Both the position numbers and the translations under genes were made by a program. Under the pieces are notes generated by a model, which was not told the DNA's origin, did no database searches, and saw nothing but the letters and a program-made list of their open reading frames with translations. From Alopecurus myosuroides (Eukaryota; Streptophyta; Magnoliopsida; Poales; Poaceae), in the NCBI GenBank assembly GCA_028641055.1, contig CM054059.1, forward strand, positions 113,741,392 through 113,805,391: DNA of 64,000 nt, in the 5' to 3' direction. Shown here piece by piece: positions 53,968-64,000 of this stretch (position 1 is the stretch's first letter; every line of letters begins with the position of its first letter).

Positions 53968-55598
53968 TCAAGTATTTTCAAGTGAAGAGGCATCAACATC
54001 ATATTTTTCTCTAATAATAGAGTCAAAGGGTAGCTTCATCTTCTTTCTAGAAAAGTGTTCCAAACCTTTCTTGAGGGGAAGTTGATATTTAATACTCCCC
54101 TCTTTCATATCAATAATAGCACCAACAGTTCTAAGAAAAGGTCTTCCCAAAACAATAGGACAAGAAGAATTGCATTCAATGTTCATAACAACAAAATCAA
54201 TAGGGGCAAGGTTATTATTAACCATAATAAGAACATCATCAATTCTTCCAAGAGTTTTCTTCTTAGCATTACCAGCAAGATGAACATCCAAATAACAGTG
54301 TTCCAACGGTGGTAAATCAAGCATATCATAAATCTTTTGAGGCATAACAGAGATAATAGCACCAAGATCACACAAAGCATTGCAATCAAAATAATTTACT
54401 TTTATCTTAATGATAGGCTCCCAACCATCATCTAATATCCTAGGGATAGATGTCTCAAGTTTCAACTTTTCTTCCCTAACTTTCATGAGAGCATTGGTAA
54501 TATGTTTAGTAAAGGCCATATTCATGGCACTAGAATTGGGACTTCTAGCAAGATTTTTTAGAAACATAATAACTTCAGAGATGTTGCAATCATCAAAATA
54601 AATATTATTATCATCAAAAGTAATGGAACCATTATCTCCCACATCTCAAAAAATTTCAGCACTTCTATCACAAGTAGTTTCAGCAGTTTTAGGAAATTTA
54701 GCACGTTTCACCAAAGGAGTAGGGACTTTATTAACACCAACTACTTTAACATTGATAGTAGGAGGTTTACTAGCACTTGGAACTTCAGTTTTACTAGTGG
54801 TTTTGATAGTGAAAACTTTAGGAATATTATTCTTTTCAGACAGTTCATCTTCTCTTTCAAATCTAGCACGTAATTCAGCCATCAATCTAACATTATCATC
54901 AATTCGAACTTGAATGGCATTGGTTGCAGCAAAAGGATTATATTCAATGGTTTCAGTTTTAGCAGACATTTTATTTATTAAAGAAAATTGTGCCTCTAAC
55001 AGGGCCGAAATACTAATCTCAGCACTAGAAATTTTACCTTGCAAACCAGATATTTCTCTATTCTAATTTTCAATTTGTTGGCTAATAGTTCTCAATATAG
55101 CAGACTGTTCTTACATAGTTGTAGTAAACAACTTATTTTGTTCATATTGCATTTTCATAAAGTTCTTAGTTGCTTTTTCAACTTCTACAATCCTTTCCTC
55201 ACTAGGCATTCCTGATCTACCATAAGAATAATCACTACCACTATTAGGAGGATAGGGTTTATAATTGTTTCCACCAAAATTATTTCTATAAGCATTGTTG
55301 TTGAAATTATTATTTCTAATAAAGTTTACATCAACATGCTCTTCTTGAGCAACCAAAGAGGCCAAAGGAACATTATTAGGATCAATTTGAGCTTTACCAT
55401 TAACAAGCATACACATAATAGCATCAAGCCTTTCACTTAAAGAGGAGGTTTCCTCGACAGAATTTACCTTTTTACCTTGTGGAGCTCTCTCAGTGTGCCA
55501 CTCTGAATAATTTATCATCATATCATCAAGAAGCTTTGTTGCACTGCCCAAGGAGATGGACTTAAAGGTACCTCCAGCGGCTGAATCCAATAAGTTCT
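53968..55598 (-). pseudogene. Element C gag C-terminal part and protease
   Basis: Minus strand from LLDSAAGGTFKSISLG (gag, completing the part at 57192), a region with YSEWHTERAP and Asn-rich linker, stops TAA 55111-55113, TAG 55063-55065 and TGA 54646-54648 in the same frame, then protease: VNYFDCNALCDLGAIISVMP with the DLGA active site, and SCPIVLGRPFLRTVGAIID. It ends DASSLENT at 53968. The stops fit Gln and Arg codons changed by C-to-T. No CCHC knuckle was seen. Confidence 0.82.
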
Positions 55599-57191
55599 CG
55601 ATGGTGCATATCTTGCACTCGTTGGGATACCCCAAGAGGAGGGTGTGAAGAGCACAACGGTAGGAAGTTTTCCCCTTAGTTAAGAACCAGGGTTATCAAT
55701 CCAGTAGAAGAAAGATAATCTTCAGAAGGTTGATGCCGCTGACGGTGTTGCTGGCGCTTCACCGGTGTCAGCAACAACATGGATGGAACCTGCACACAAC
55801 ACAATCAAAATACTTTGCCCCAACGATACAGTGAGGTTGTCAATCTCACCGGTCTTGCTGAAAACAATGATTAGACGTATAGTGTGGAAAAACAGTGTAT
55901 GCTTGCAGAAAGTAAGAGAGCAGGAAATTGTTGTGGGTTGTTTAACAGTGTGGAAAATGGACTGGGGTTCGTAGTTTCACTAGTGGTGTCTCTCCATAAA
56001 AGATAGCATGCTGGGTGAACAAATTACAGCTGGGAAATTGACAAATAAAGGTTGCACCATAGTGCACAATATGACATGAAGATTACTATGTTATTTAGTG
56101 CGGAAATTACAACAAGATACATAGACCGACATCCATCTGCATCTATGACTAATAATCCACCCTCAGGTTATCATCCGAACCCCCTCAGGTATTAAATTGC
56201 AAGCAACAGATAATTGCATTAAACAAAGTGTGTAATGTAAGCAATGATTATGCACGCGGGCACTCTCACTGCTGTTTTCTCCCTAATGGCAACAACACAT
56301 CCTCTCCCTTCACGTTTCTGTCACTCGAGCAAGGCAACAAGGAGGCATGAACCCACTATCGAGCATAAATACTCCCTCTTGGAGTCACTAATAATTACTT
56401 GGCCATAATAACCACTAGCAACGGAGAGCATGCAAGATCACAAATAACACATGCAAAGAAAGACTATAATCAACTTGCCATAAGGTCAATATTCATCGGA
56501 TCCCAGCAAACACAGCATAGAGAATTACATAAGAACAATCTCGATCATGATAGGCAGCTCACGAGATCTAAACATGGAGGCATATGAGGAGAAGACAACC
56601 ATGTAGCTATAGCTACGAACTCGTAGTTTAAGGATGAACTACTCACGCATCACTCCGGAGGCAGGCATGGTGATGAAGAGGCCTCCGGTGATGATCTCCT
56701 CTCCGGCAGGGTGCCGGAAACAGCTTCAGAACCCCCCTGATCTGGGGTTGACGGTGACGGCGGCTGCGGAACTTTTTCGGGGATTTTGATCAGGTGTTTA
56801 GGGTTTTCCTTCCGGGGGGCTTAAATAGGCGAAAGGGGAAAGGCGGTGGCGTTCCAGGGGGCACACCCCTAGCTGGCGCGGCCAGGGGGGCCGCGCCACT
56901 CTATGGTGTGCCCCCCTGCTGCCCCTCTCCGGCTCCTCTTCAGTCTTCTGAATGCTTCCGGGGAAAATAGGACTTCCGGGCTTCGAATTTTCCAATTCCG
57001 AGAATATTTCCAGAACAACTTTCTTATAACTAAAAAATAGCAGAAAACATGGAACTAGCTCTGTGGCATCTTGTTAATAGGTTAGTCTGGAAAACGTATA
57101 AAAATGACATAAAGAAGGGAGAAAACATGTAGCAATTGTCAAAATATGATCATGGAGCATCAGAAATTAGGGATACGTTTATGACGTATCA
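55599..57191 (-). repeat. Solo LTR inside element C gag
   Basis: 1593 bp, TGATACGTCATAAACG at 57191 down to ...GCACCATCG at 55599. Flanks are GTTCT (55594-55598) and GTTCC (57192-57196), an imperfect 5-bp duplication. The gag motif SSRN / LLDSAAGG is split across it. No internal sequence, so the element was probably lost by LTR-LTR recombination. Its end resembles E's LTR. Confidence 0.82.
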
Positions 57192-57902
57192 GTTCCTTGA
57201 GGAGAAATTCAGTCCTACATAGAAGGTTTGTATAATCATCCAAGTAGTCAGTCCATGAGTGGTACAATTCTTCACCATAGTTTTCATTCTTTCCCAAGCT
57301 TTAGCAACATGTTCATTATCAAATTGTTTAAAATTCATTATGTCACTTCTCAGGGATATAATCTTAGCAGGAGGATAATATTTTACAATGAAAGCATCTT
57401 TACACTTAGTCCATGAATTAATACTATTTCTAGGCAAAGATAGCAACCATTGTTCAGCTCTTCCTCTCAAAGAGAAAGGAAATAATTTCAGTTTATTCAT
57501 ATCTCCATCCACATCTTTATATTTTTGCATCTAACATAGTTCAACAAAATTATTAAGGTGGGCCGCAGCATCATCAATACTAATACTAGAAAATTGTTCT
57601 TTCATCACAAGATTTAATAAAGCAGGTTTAATCTCATAGAAAGCAGCAGTAGGAGCAGGTGGAGCAATAGGTGTGCAAATAAAATCATTGTTGTTTGTGC
57701 TAGTGAAGTCACACAACTTGGTATTCTCAGAGGAACTGATTTCAGCAGAATAAAAGCAAGCAAATAAATAACAGCTATGAAGTAAACTATTTTTTTTGTT
57801 TTTTATATAGAGAAATAAAAACAAGACAAAAAGAAAAACAAGACAATAAACAAAATAGAGAGATTGAGAGTGAGAGACTCCCCTTGCCAAAAGACTTCCT
57901 TC
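57192..57902 (-). pseudogene. Element C gag N-terminal part
   Basis: Contains IAPPAPTAAFYEIKPALLNL, HLNNFVELC, an in-frame TAG (57531-57533), then FPFSLRGRAEQWLLSLPRNS, YYPPAKIISLRSDI and VAKAWERMKTM, a retrotransposon gag domain. It ends at NFSSRN, where the solo LTR entered. Confidence 0.83.
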
Positions 57903-57920
57903 TCCCCGGCAACGGCGCCA
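57903..57920 (-). promoter_or_regulatory. Primer-binding site of element C, tRNA-Asp type
   Basis: Minus strand TGGCGCCGTTGCCGGGGA, ten bases after the LTR end; complementary to the 3' end of plant tRNA-Asp. Confidence 0.85.
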
Positions 57921-57930
57921 TAAAAATCCT

Positions 57931-59501
57931 TGATGCACTTTGTTGGGAACCCCAAGAGGAGGCTGTGATGAGCACAATGGTAGGAGTTTTCCCCTTAGTT
58001 AAGAACCAGGGTTATCAATTCAGTAGGAGAAAGAGAATCTTCGGAAGGTTGATGCCACGGACGGTGGTGGTGACGCTTCACCGGAGTCAGCAACAACATG
58101 GAACCTGCACACAACACAACCAAAATACTTTTCCCCAACGGTAGAGTGAGGTTGTCAATCTCACCGGTCTTGCTGAAAACATAGATTAGACGTATAGTGT
58201 GAAAAACAAGTGTATGCTTGCAGAAAGTAAAGAGAGTAGGAAATTGTTGTGGTTTGTTTAACAGTGTGGAAAATGGACCGGGGTTTGTAGTTTCACTAGT
58301 GGTGTCTCTCCATAAAAGATAGCATGCTGGGTGAACAAGTTACAGCTGGGCAATTGACAAATAAAGGTTGCACCGCAGTGCACAATATGACATGAAGATG
58401 ACTATGCTATTTAGTGCGGGCATTACAACAAGATACATAGACCGACATCCATCTGCATCTATGACTAATAATCCACCCTCAGGTTATCATCCGAACCCCC
58501 TCAGATATTAAGTTGCAAGCAACAGATAATTGCATTAAACAAAGTGTGTAATGTAAGCAATCATTATGCACGTAGGCACTCTCACCGTTGTTTTCTCCCT
58601 AATGGCAACAACAAATCCTCCCCCTTGACGTTTCTGTCCCTCGAGCAAGGCAACAAGGAGGCATGAACCCACTATCGAGCATAAATACTCCCTCTTGGAG
58701 TCACTAGCAACTACTTGGCCAGAATAACCACTAGCATCGAAGAGCATGCAAGATCACAAATAACATATGCAAATAAAGACTATAATCAACTTGGCATAAG
58801 GTCAATATTCATCGGATCCCACCAAACACAACATAGAGAACTACATAAGATCAATCTCGATCATGATAGGCAGCTCACGAGATCTAAACATGGAGGCATA
58901 TGAGGAGAAGACAACCTTCTAGCTACAGCTACGAACCCGTAATCCAAGGATGAACTACTCACGCATCACTCTGGAGGCAGGCATGGTGATGAAGAGGCCT
59001 CTGGTGATGATCTCCTCTCCGGCAGGATGCCGGAAACAGCTTCAAACCCCCCCTGATCTGGGGTTGAAGGTGACGGCGGCTGCGGAACTTTTTCGGAGAT
59101 TTTGATCAGGTGTGTAGGGTTTTCCATCCGGGGGGCTTAAATAGGCGAAAGGGAAAAGGCGGTGGAGGCCGGGGGGCCCCACACCCACAGCTGGCATGGC
59201 CAGGGGGCTGCGCCACCCTATGGTGTGGCCCCCCTGCTGCCCCTCTTCGGCTCCTCTTCGGTCTTCTGGATGCTTCCGGGGAAAATAGGACTTCCGGGCT
59301 TCGAATTTTCCAATTCAGAGAATATTTCCAGAACAACTTTTCTAAAACTAAAAAACAGCAGAAAACAGGAAACTGGCTCTGTGGCATCTTATTAATAGGT
59401 TAGTCCGGAAAATCGATAAAAAAGAAGGGAGAAAACATGTAGCGATTGGCATAATATGATCATGGAGCATCAGAAATTAGGGATACGTTTATGACGTATC
59501 A
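57931..59501 (-). repeat. Element C 5' LTR
   Basis: 1571 bp, partner of 49710-51285, followed by GTAAT (59502-59506). Confidence 0.9.
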
Positions 59502-61640
59502 GTAATCCCTCCATAACTATGATAATTTTCGTGAAGATAATTGTAATCATAGCCTATGGTGTAGCATCTTTTATAATAGTTATCAAAGACTGGAGGCATA
59601 GTATCATCATAAGAAATAGAATAGTTATCTTCCAAAGTGCATTTATTTGTAAAGATATCATACTTTTTACTAGAAAGAGATGCATCAAGCATATAATCAT
59701 CAGTAGCAAAAGGGTTTTCAAACACATCATCAACAAGCTCCTAAATTTCTATATCATCATTGGAAGGAACATGTATGGTACTAATAGTATAGCAATTATC
59801 ATCTTTTAAGAATTGGTACCAAAGAGATTCTCAATATCAAAAGTAGTGTGTTTATCCCAATCATGATCACTTCCATAAATAATAGGCATAGTAAAATCAT
59901 CTAGTTCAGACTCATCAAAAACTATAATAGGAGCAACATGCTTAGGGGGAGATACTGTTACCTCTCTCCTTTTACTCCACTTCTTCTTCTTCGTCTTCCT
60001 CTCTATATGAGGGAGAGGCTTGAAAGGAAGCTTCTCCACATACCCTGGTTTACTGTCAGAAACAATAGAAAGAACTTTGGAGGATTCCTCCTTTTCATTA
60101 ATAAGATGAAAACAAATATTAGGCCTGTCATATTTTGGTAAAGTCTCCTCTTTTATAATATTTTGTATGTAATTATTTGTGTGGCAATTATTAACACAAT
60201 AAAGATGACAACCATGCATGACACTATTCATATCAAGAGCACTCATATCTACCAAAGAAGTTTTTCTTGATAACTCTTCACACCCTAAAAAGAATGTAAG
60301 TTCATCATGCTGATTAGGAGTGATCATGTCATCACAATACAAACTTCCGATATTCGAATAGAGGGCACAAAGTTTTTACCAAGATCATCTAAAACCCTGT
60401 CCCACTTTCTAGTTTTTTCATTCCTATGATGGATGCAATATAATTCTTCGGTTTGATTCTTTTCACAAGGTCTAAGTGCTCCACAAAAATTAACATGCTT
60501 ATAAAAAATATTACTTTCAGAAGTTTGAGCATGTTCATTGCAATCATTAATAACAACTTCATTTTCCTGCAAGTGTCTTTAAAAGGTTCAGGATATATGT
60601 CCCCATTTGATTTAGGAACATTAATATAATAAGCAAAGAATCTATACCAACCAACAATCATTTGAGGATCAAGACCGTATTTAGCACTAAGCTCTTGAAA
60701 ATCAGTAGTTGCAGCGAAAGACTTAATGCAATCATACTCATAGTTTATACCTGATTCTTTACCTTTGTCGTTATTCCAACCTTCAATATTGGTTTCAATT
60801 ATTTCAAGAAGATACCATTTAGCTTCAACCTTCTTACTTGAGAAAGAACCCTTTGAACATGCATCTAGATAATCCCTGTAATGTCCTGAAAGCCTTGCAT
60901 AAAAATTAGTAAAAATTACTTCCTTGGGAAGCTCATGGTTAGGACATTTAAGTATTAATGTTTTTGGTCTTCCCCAAGCTTGAGCGATGCTTTCTCCATC
61001 ATGAGGCCACAAATTATAAATGTAATTCCTATCTAAATACAGTTCATGAGAAGAATAAAATTTAGATTAAAATAGAGATTCAAGCTCCTTCCAATCCAAA
61101 TGATGAGGATCATCTAGTAGCTCATACCACTACCTTGCTTGGTCCTTAAGTGACAAAGAGAATAGCCTCCTCTTAAATCTGTCCACTGAAATACCTGAAC
61201 ACTTGAACAACCCGCATAATTCATGTATAAAGAGTAATGATCACGAGGATGGATAGTTCCATCTCCAAAATAGCAGTTATTCGTGACATGTTCAACAATT
61301 TTAATAGGTATTTTAAAATGAACACTTTCACAAGGAGGATTTAAAATATCAGAAGCATCATTAGATTTATAACATATGGGAGATAAAGTATCATCAGAGC
61401 ACATTTTCTCCTCTAAAGATGGGGGACTAAAAAGTTTATAAAAACTAGCTTCCGTAAGCTTAGACTTTTCCATAGTATTAGGAATAATGGTATCCAAATA
61501 ATTAATGCTATTAGCATTGATACTAGCATGCAAATAAAGATCTCTCATATTTTTGTAGTTTTCCATTAAGACTAACTAGTGAAAATAAAAACAAGAAACA
61601 AAAAGATATAATTGCAGAATCTAAAGGAAATAACTTCGAG
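59502..61640 (-). pseudogene. Element D coding remnants (gag-like and unassigned)
   Basis: Broken frames on the minus strand. 61114-61566 begins MENYKNMRDLYLHASI. 60389-61012 has gag-type SIAQAWGRPKTLILKCPNHEL and SGHYRDYLDACSKGSF, then ELSAKYGLDPQ. 59806-60342 has FKPLPHIERKTKKKKWSKRR and DESELDDFTMPIIYG. 59502-59725 has CTLEDNYSISYDD and leads into the part beyond C. Stops and shifts separate them. I do not recognise a domain after gag. Confidence 0.65.
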
Positions 61641-61666
61641 CACTCACACCCGAGGATCTGAGTACC

Positions 61667-61684
61667 TCCCCGGCAACGGCACCA
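61667..61684 (-). promoter_or_regulatory. Primer-binding site of element D, tRNA-Asp type
   Basis: Minus strand TGGTGCCGTTGCCGGGGA, one mismatch (T for C) from C's site, ten bases after the LTR end. Confidence 0.82.
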
Positions 61685-61694
61685 GAAAAGAGCT

Positions 61695-63049
61695 TGATGT
61701 CTACGCACGCTTCTATTCTTGTAGACAATGTTGGGCCTCCAAGTGCAGAGGTTTGTAGAACAAGAGCAAGTTTCCCTTAAGTAGATTACCCAAGGTTTAT
61801 CAAACTCAAGGAGGAAGAGGTCAAAGGTATCCCTCTCAAGCAACCCTGCAATTACTATACACGTAGTCTCTTGTGTCCCCAACACACATAATACAATTGT
61901 CAGTTGTATATGTGCACTAGTTCGGCGAAAAGAGAGTGAAATACAAGTAATATGGATGGTTATAAGTGATGATAGTAATCTGAAATAAAAATGGCAGCAA
62001 GCAAACATGTAGCAGAACAGGTTGTAAACGGTGTTTCAATGCTTAGAAACAAGGCCTAGGGATCATACTTTCACTAGTGGGCACTCTCAACAATGATAAA
62101 ATAATTGAATAACAAACACCAATTCATTGCGTAGGGCTGCAAAAAGCACTCGTCAAAGTCACATTCCCATGTTGTCACTATGAGCGCCCTAGAAGGTACT
62201 AGACAAACACCACAATTTCATAAGGTCATCCAAAACAAGGTATAAATAGCATGCTAAACCACACGGTGCACACACTATCACCTTTACATCGTGATCAAAG
62301 TGTTTACGGAGATCTTATAACAAAACCACTAGAGTAGCTTAACAGATGAAGAGTAACATCTACTTATTCAACTAGATTACAAAGCTCACAATCACATAAA
62401 GATCACACCATGGGAGAGAGAGATGAAACACATAGCTACCGGTAGAGACCTCAGCCCCGGGGGAGAACTACTCCCTCCTAATCATGGGAGACAACATAGG
62501 CGATGAAGATGGCGGTGGAGTCGATGGAGATGGCTCCGGGGGCACTTTCCCGTCCCGGCAGGGTGCCAGAACAGAGATTTCTGTCCCCCAAAACTTGTCG
62601 GCGGCGGCGGTGGAGCTACGGAACTTTTTGTGGAAAAAGGTTGATTACTCTAGGGTTTATGCATCGGGAGGGCATATATAGGCGGAAGGGCGATGGATGT
62701 GCGTGCCCGAGGGCCCCAAACTACCCCCAAGCGCGGCCAGGGGCCCACCCGCGCCCAAGCATGGTGTGGGGGCTCCGGGGCCCCCCTCCGGGTCTCCTTT
62801 GGAGTTCCTTGACCATTCGAGACTTCTAAGACTTCTGGCTTTTGAATCATCCAATTCCGAGAATATTTCCAGAACAACTTTTCTGAAACTAAAAATAGCA
62901 GAAAATAGGAACTGGCTATGTGGCATCTTGTTAATAGGTTAGTCCTGAGAAATCGATAAAAATGACATAGAGTGTAAGGAAAACATATAGCATATGGCAT
63001 GAAAATAACATGGAACATTAGAAATTAAGGATACGTTTATGACGTATCA
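61695..63049 (-). repeat. Element D 5' LTR
   Basis: 1355 bp, TGATACGTCATAAACG at 63049 to ...AGACATCA at 61695. The outer flank is TGGCC (63050-63054); the matching copy is out of the window. Confidence 0.88.
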
Positions 63050-64000
63050 TGGCCTCCAGGGAAACTACTGGTAATTAAGGTGCTCCTTTTAATTAAGCAC
63101 TAGAGAAAAGCATTAACACTCCATGAACACACGTAATCCTCACATCACAGCCATCCCCTCTGGTTATCCCAATTGATGTCACTTTGGGGCCTCGGGTTTC
63201 GGACAACGATGTATGTAAGATAAAAAACAATAATTATCCTCATAAATCATAACATGTTCAGATCTGAAATCATGGCACTCGGGTCCTAGTGTCAAGCATT
63301 AGGCATAAAAAGTTGCAACAATGTGAAAAGCACTAATAACGGATACTAGGCACCATGCCCTAACAATCTTGGCATCTATTACATGAATAATCTCATCCAA
63401 TCCCTACCACCCCCTTCAGCCTACAGCGGGGATTACTCACACATGGATGGGGGAATCATGGATGGTTGATGGAGCGGCGTCGGTGATGATGATGGCGAAG
63501 ATCTCCCTAATTCTCCGTCCCGGCAGGGTGCCAGAACGGAGTTTCTAGTCTCCGAATTGGGGTTTTTGGTGGTGGGAGAGATACAAAACTTGGAAAACAT
63601 GTCTGTCCCCCGATGTTTTTAGGTCAAGAGGCTTAAGTAGAGGAAAGGGGGCACGAGGGGGTAGCTGAGGCAGCCACACCATGTCACGGCGCGGCCTAGA
63701 GGGTGCTCGTGCCGCCACGTGGTGTGGGTCCCTCATGGCCCATTTCCGTCTCATCTTCTGGCTCTGTGAGTCTTCGGGTAAAATAGGGACTTTGAGATAT
63801 TTTCGGGCATTTTCAGAAAGTTGAATTTCTGCACAAAAACAAGACACCAGGTCAATTCTGCTGAAAACAGCGTTAGTCTGTGTAAGTTGTATTCAAAAAT
63901 CACAAGTTTAGAGGAAAAACAACAGCGAAGTGTTCGGGAAAGTAGATACGTTTTGGACGTATCAACGCCCCTCAAGTTTAGATTATTGCTTGTCCTCAAG
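63050..64000 (-). mobile_element. Element H: partial 3' LTR and internal end
   Basis: Minus strand LTR start TGATACGTCCAAAACG at 63964, running down to 63050 where D interrupts it. 63965-64000 reads CTTGAGGACAAGCAATAATC and AAACTTGAGGGGCGT on the minus strand, the end of an internal region with a purine-rich tract. H is the outermost layer visible. Confidence 0.8.

Larger units (their letters stand above)
49710..59501 (-). mobile_element. Element C: non-autonomous gypsy element with gag and protease only
   Basis: 3' LTR 49710-51285 and 5' LTR 57931-59501, both TGATACGTC...GTGCATCA on the minus strand, flanked by GTAAT (49705-49709 and 59502-59506). Primer site 57903-57920. It encodes gag and an aspartic protease and has 2.7 kb of non-coding sequence where RT and integrase would lie. 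A solo LTR (55599-57191) sits in gag. In a 165-bp sample the LTRs differ at about one base in ten, so it is older than F and G. Confidence 0.9.
45599..63049 (-). mobile_element. Element D: gypsy-type element without RT, interrupted by C and E
   Basis: 5' LTR 61695-63049, primer site 61667-61684, internal 59502-61694 and 46484-49709 around element C, and 3' LTR remnant 45599-46483. The 3' LTR matches the 5' LTR from the CACTATGAGC(A/G)CCCTAGAAGG block onward and is cut at its other end by element E. Coding remnants are gag-like and unassigned; I see no protease, RT or integrase motif, so it is non-autonomous. Confidence 0.8.

Noticed and set aside
44052..63964. Naming the TGATACGTC families as specific published Triticeae or Lolium elements
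   Set aside because: Several related families share these ends; without a library search a name would be a guess.
1..64000. Host genes, tRNA or rRNA genes
   Set aside because: Every coding frame with recognisable motifs belongs to a transposon; no functional RNA gene was found.

Overview
The window is plant nuclear DNA made almost entirely of transposable elements stacked inside one another; I found no host gene. The long LTRs starting TGATACGTC, the CACTA termini reading CACTACTAGGG, and primer sites matching tRNA-Lys, tRNA-Asp and initiator tRNA-Met point to a grass, most likely a Pooideae species (Lolium/Festuca, oat or Triticeae relatives). I cannot fix the genus by reading.

Layout, outermost to innermost. 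Element H (minus) is represented only by part of its 3' LTR at the right edge (63050-63964). Element D (minus, Ty3/gypsy-like, no RT seen) interrupts it: 5' LTR 61695-63049, internal 59502-61694 and 46484-49709, truncated 3' LTR 45599-46483. D is broken twice. Element C (minus, gag-protease only, 49710-59501, target duplication GTAAT) sits inside a D reading frame and itself carries a solo LTR (55599-57191). Element E (plus) sits in D's 3' LTR and contributes its own 3' LTR (44052-45598) and 71 bp of internal sequence. Element A (minus, Tat-like Ty3/gypsy, tRNA-Lys primer site) lies in E and occupies 182-1013 plus 37763-43980. A CACTA DNA transposon (1014-37762, target duplication ATA) lies in A's integrase gene. 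Element F (plus, 5998-31935, target duplication GTAAG, Tat-like) lies in the CACTA. Element G (minus, 9417-20003, target duplication AACAA), with 4.8-kb LTRs and a nearly empty interior, lies in F's gag. Bases 1-181 are the end of a further plus-strand LTR abutting A.

Coding content. The CACTA (about 10.8 kb without F) encodes on the minus strand a TNP2-type transposase (33293-36816) and a second spliced gene (1903-5609) joining a Transposase_24-like region to a Ulp1-like region; a small ORF with an RNase-H1-N/viroplasmin-like domain and a hydrophobic tail follows. The two main genes share a gap-free 99-bp leader block. F has one continuous gag-protease-RT-RNase H-integrase frame, interrupted by G and by a single TAG, and it carries a long spliced antisense gene (25083-30370) with its own TATA motif. 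A, C and D are decayed; most of their nonsense codons are one C-to-T step from Arg or Gln codons.

Relative ages agree with the nesting: G's LTRs differ by about 0.3% and F's by 13 of 866 positions (1.5%, counted by eye), while a sampled stretch of C's LTRs differs by roughly one base in ten.
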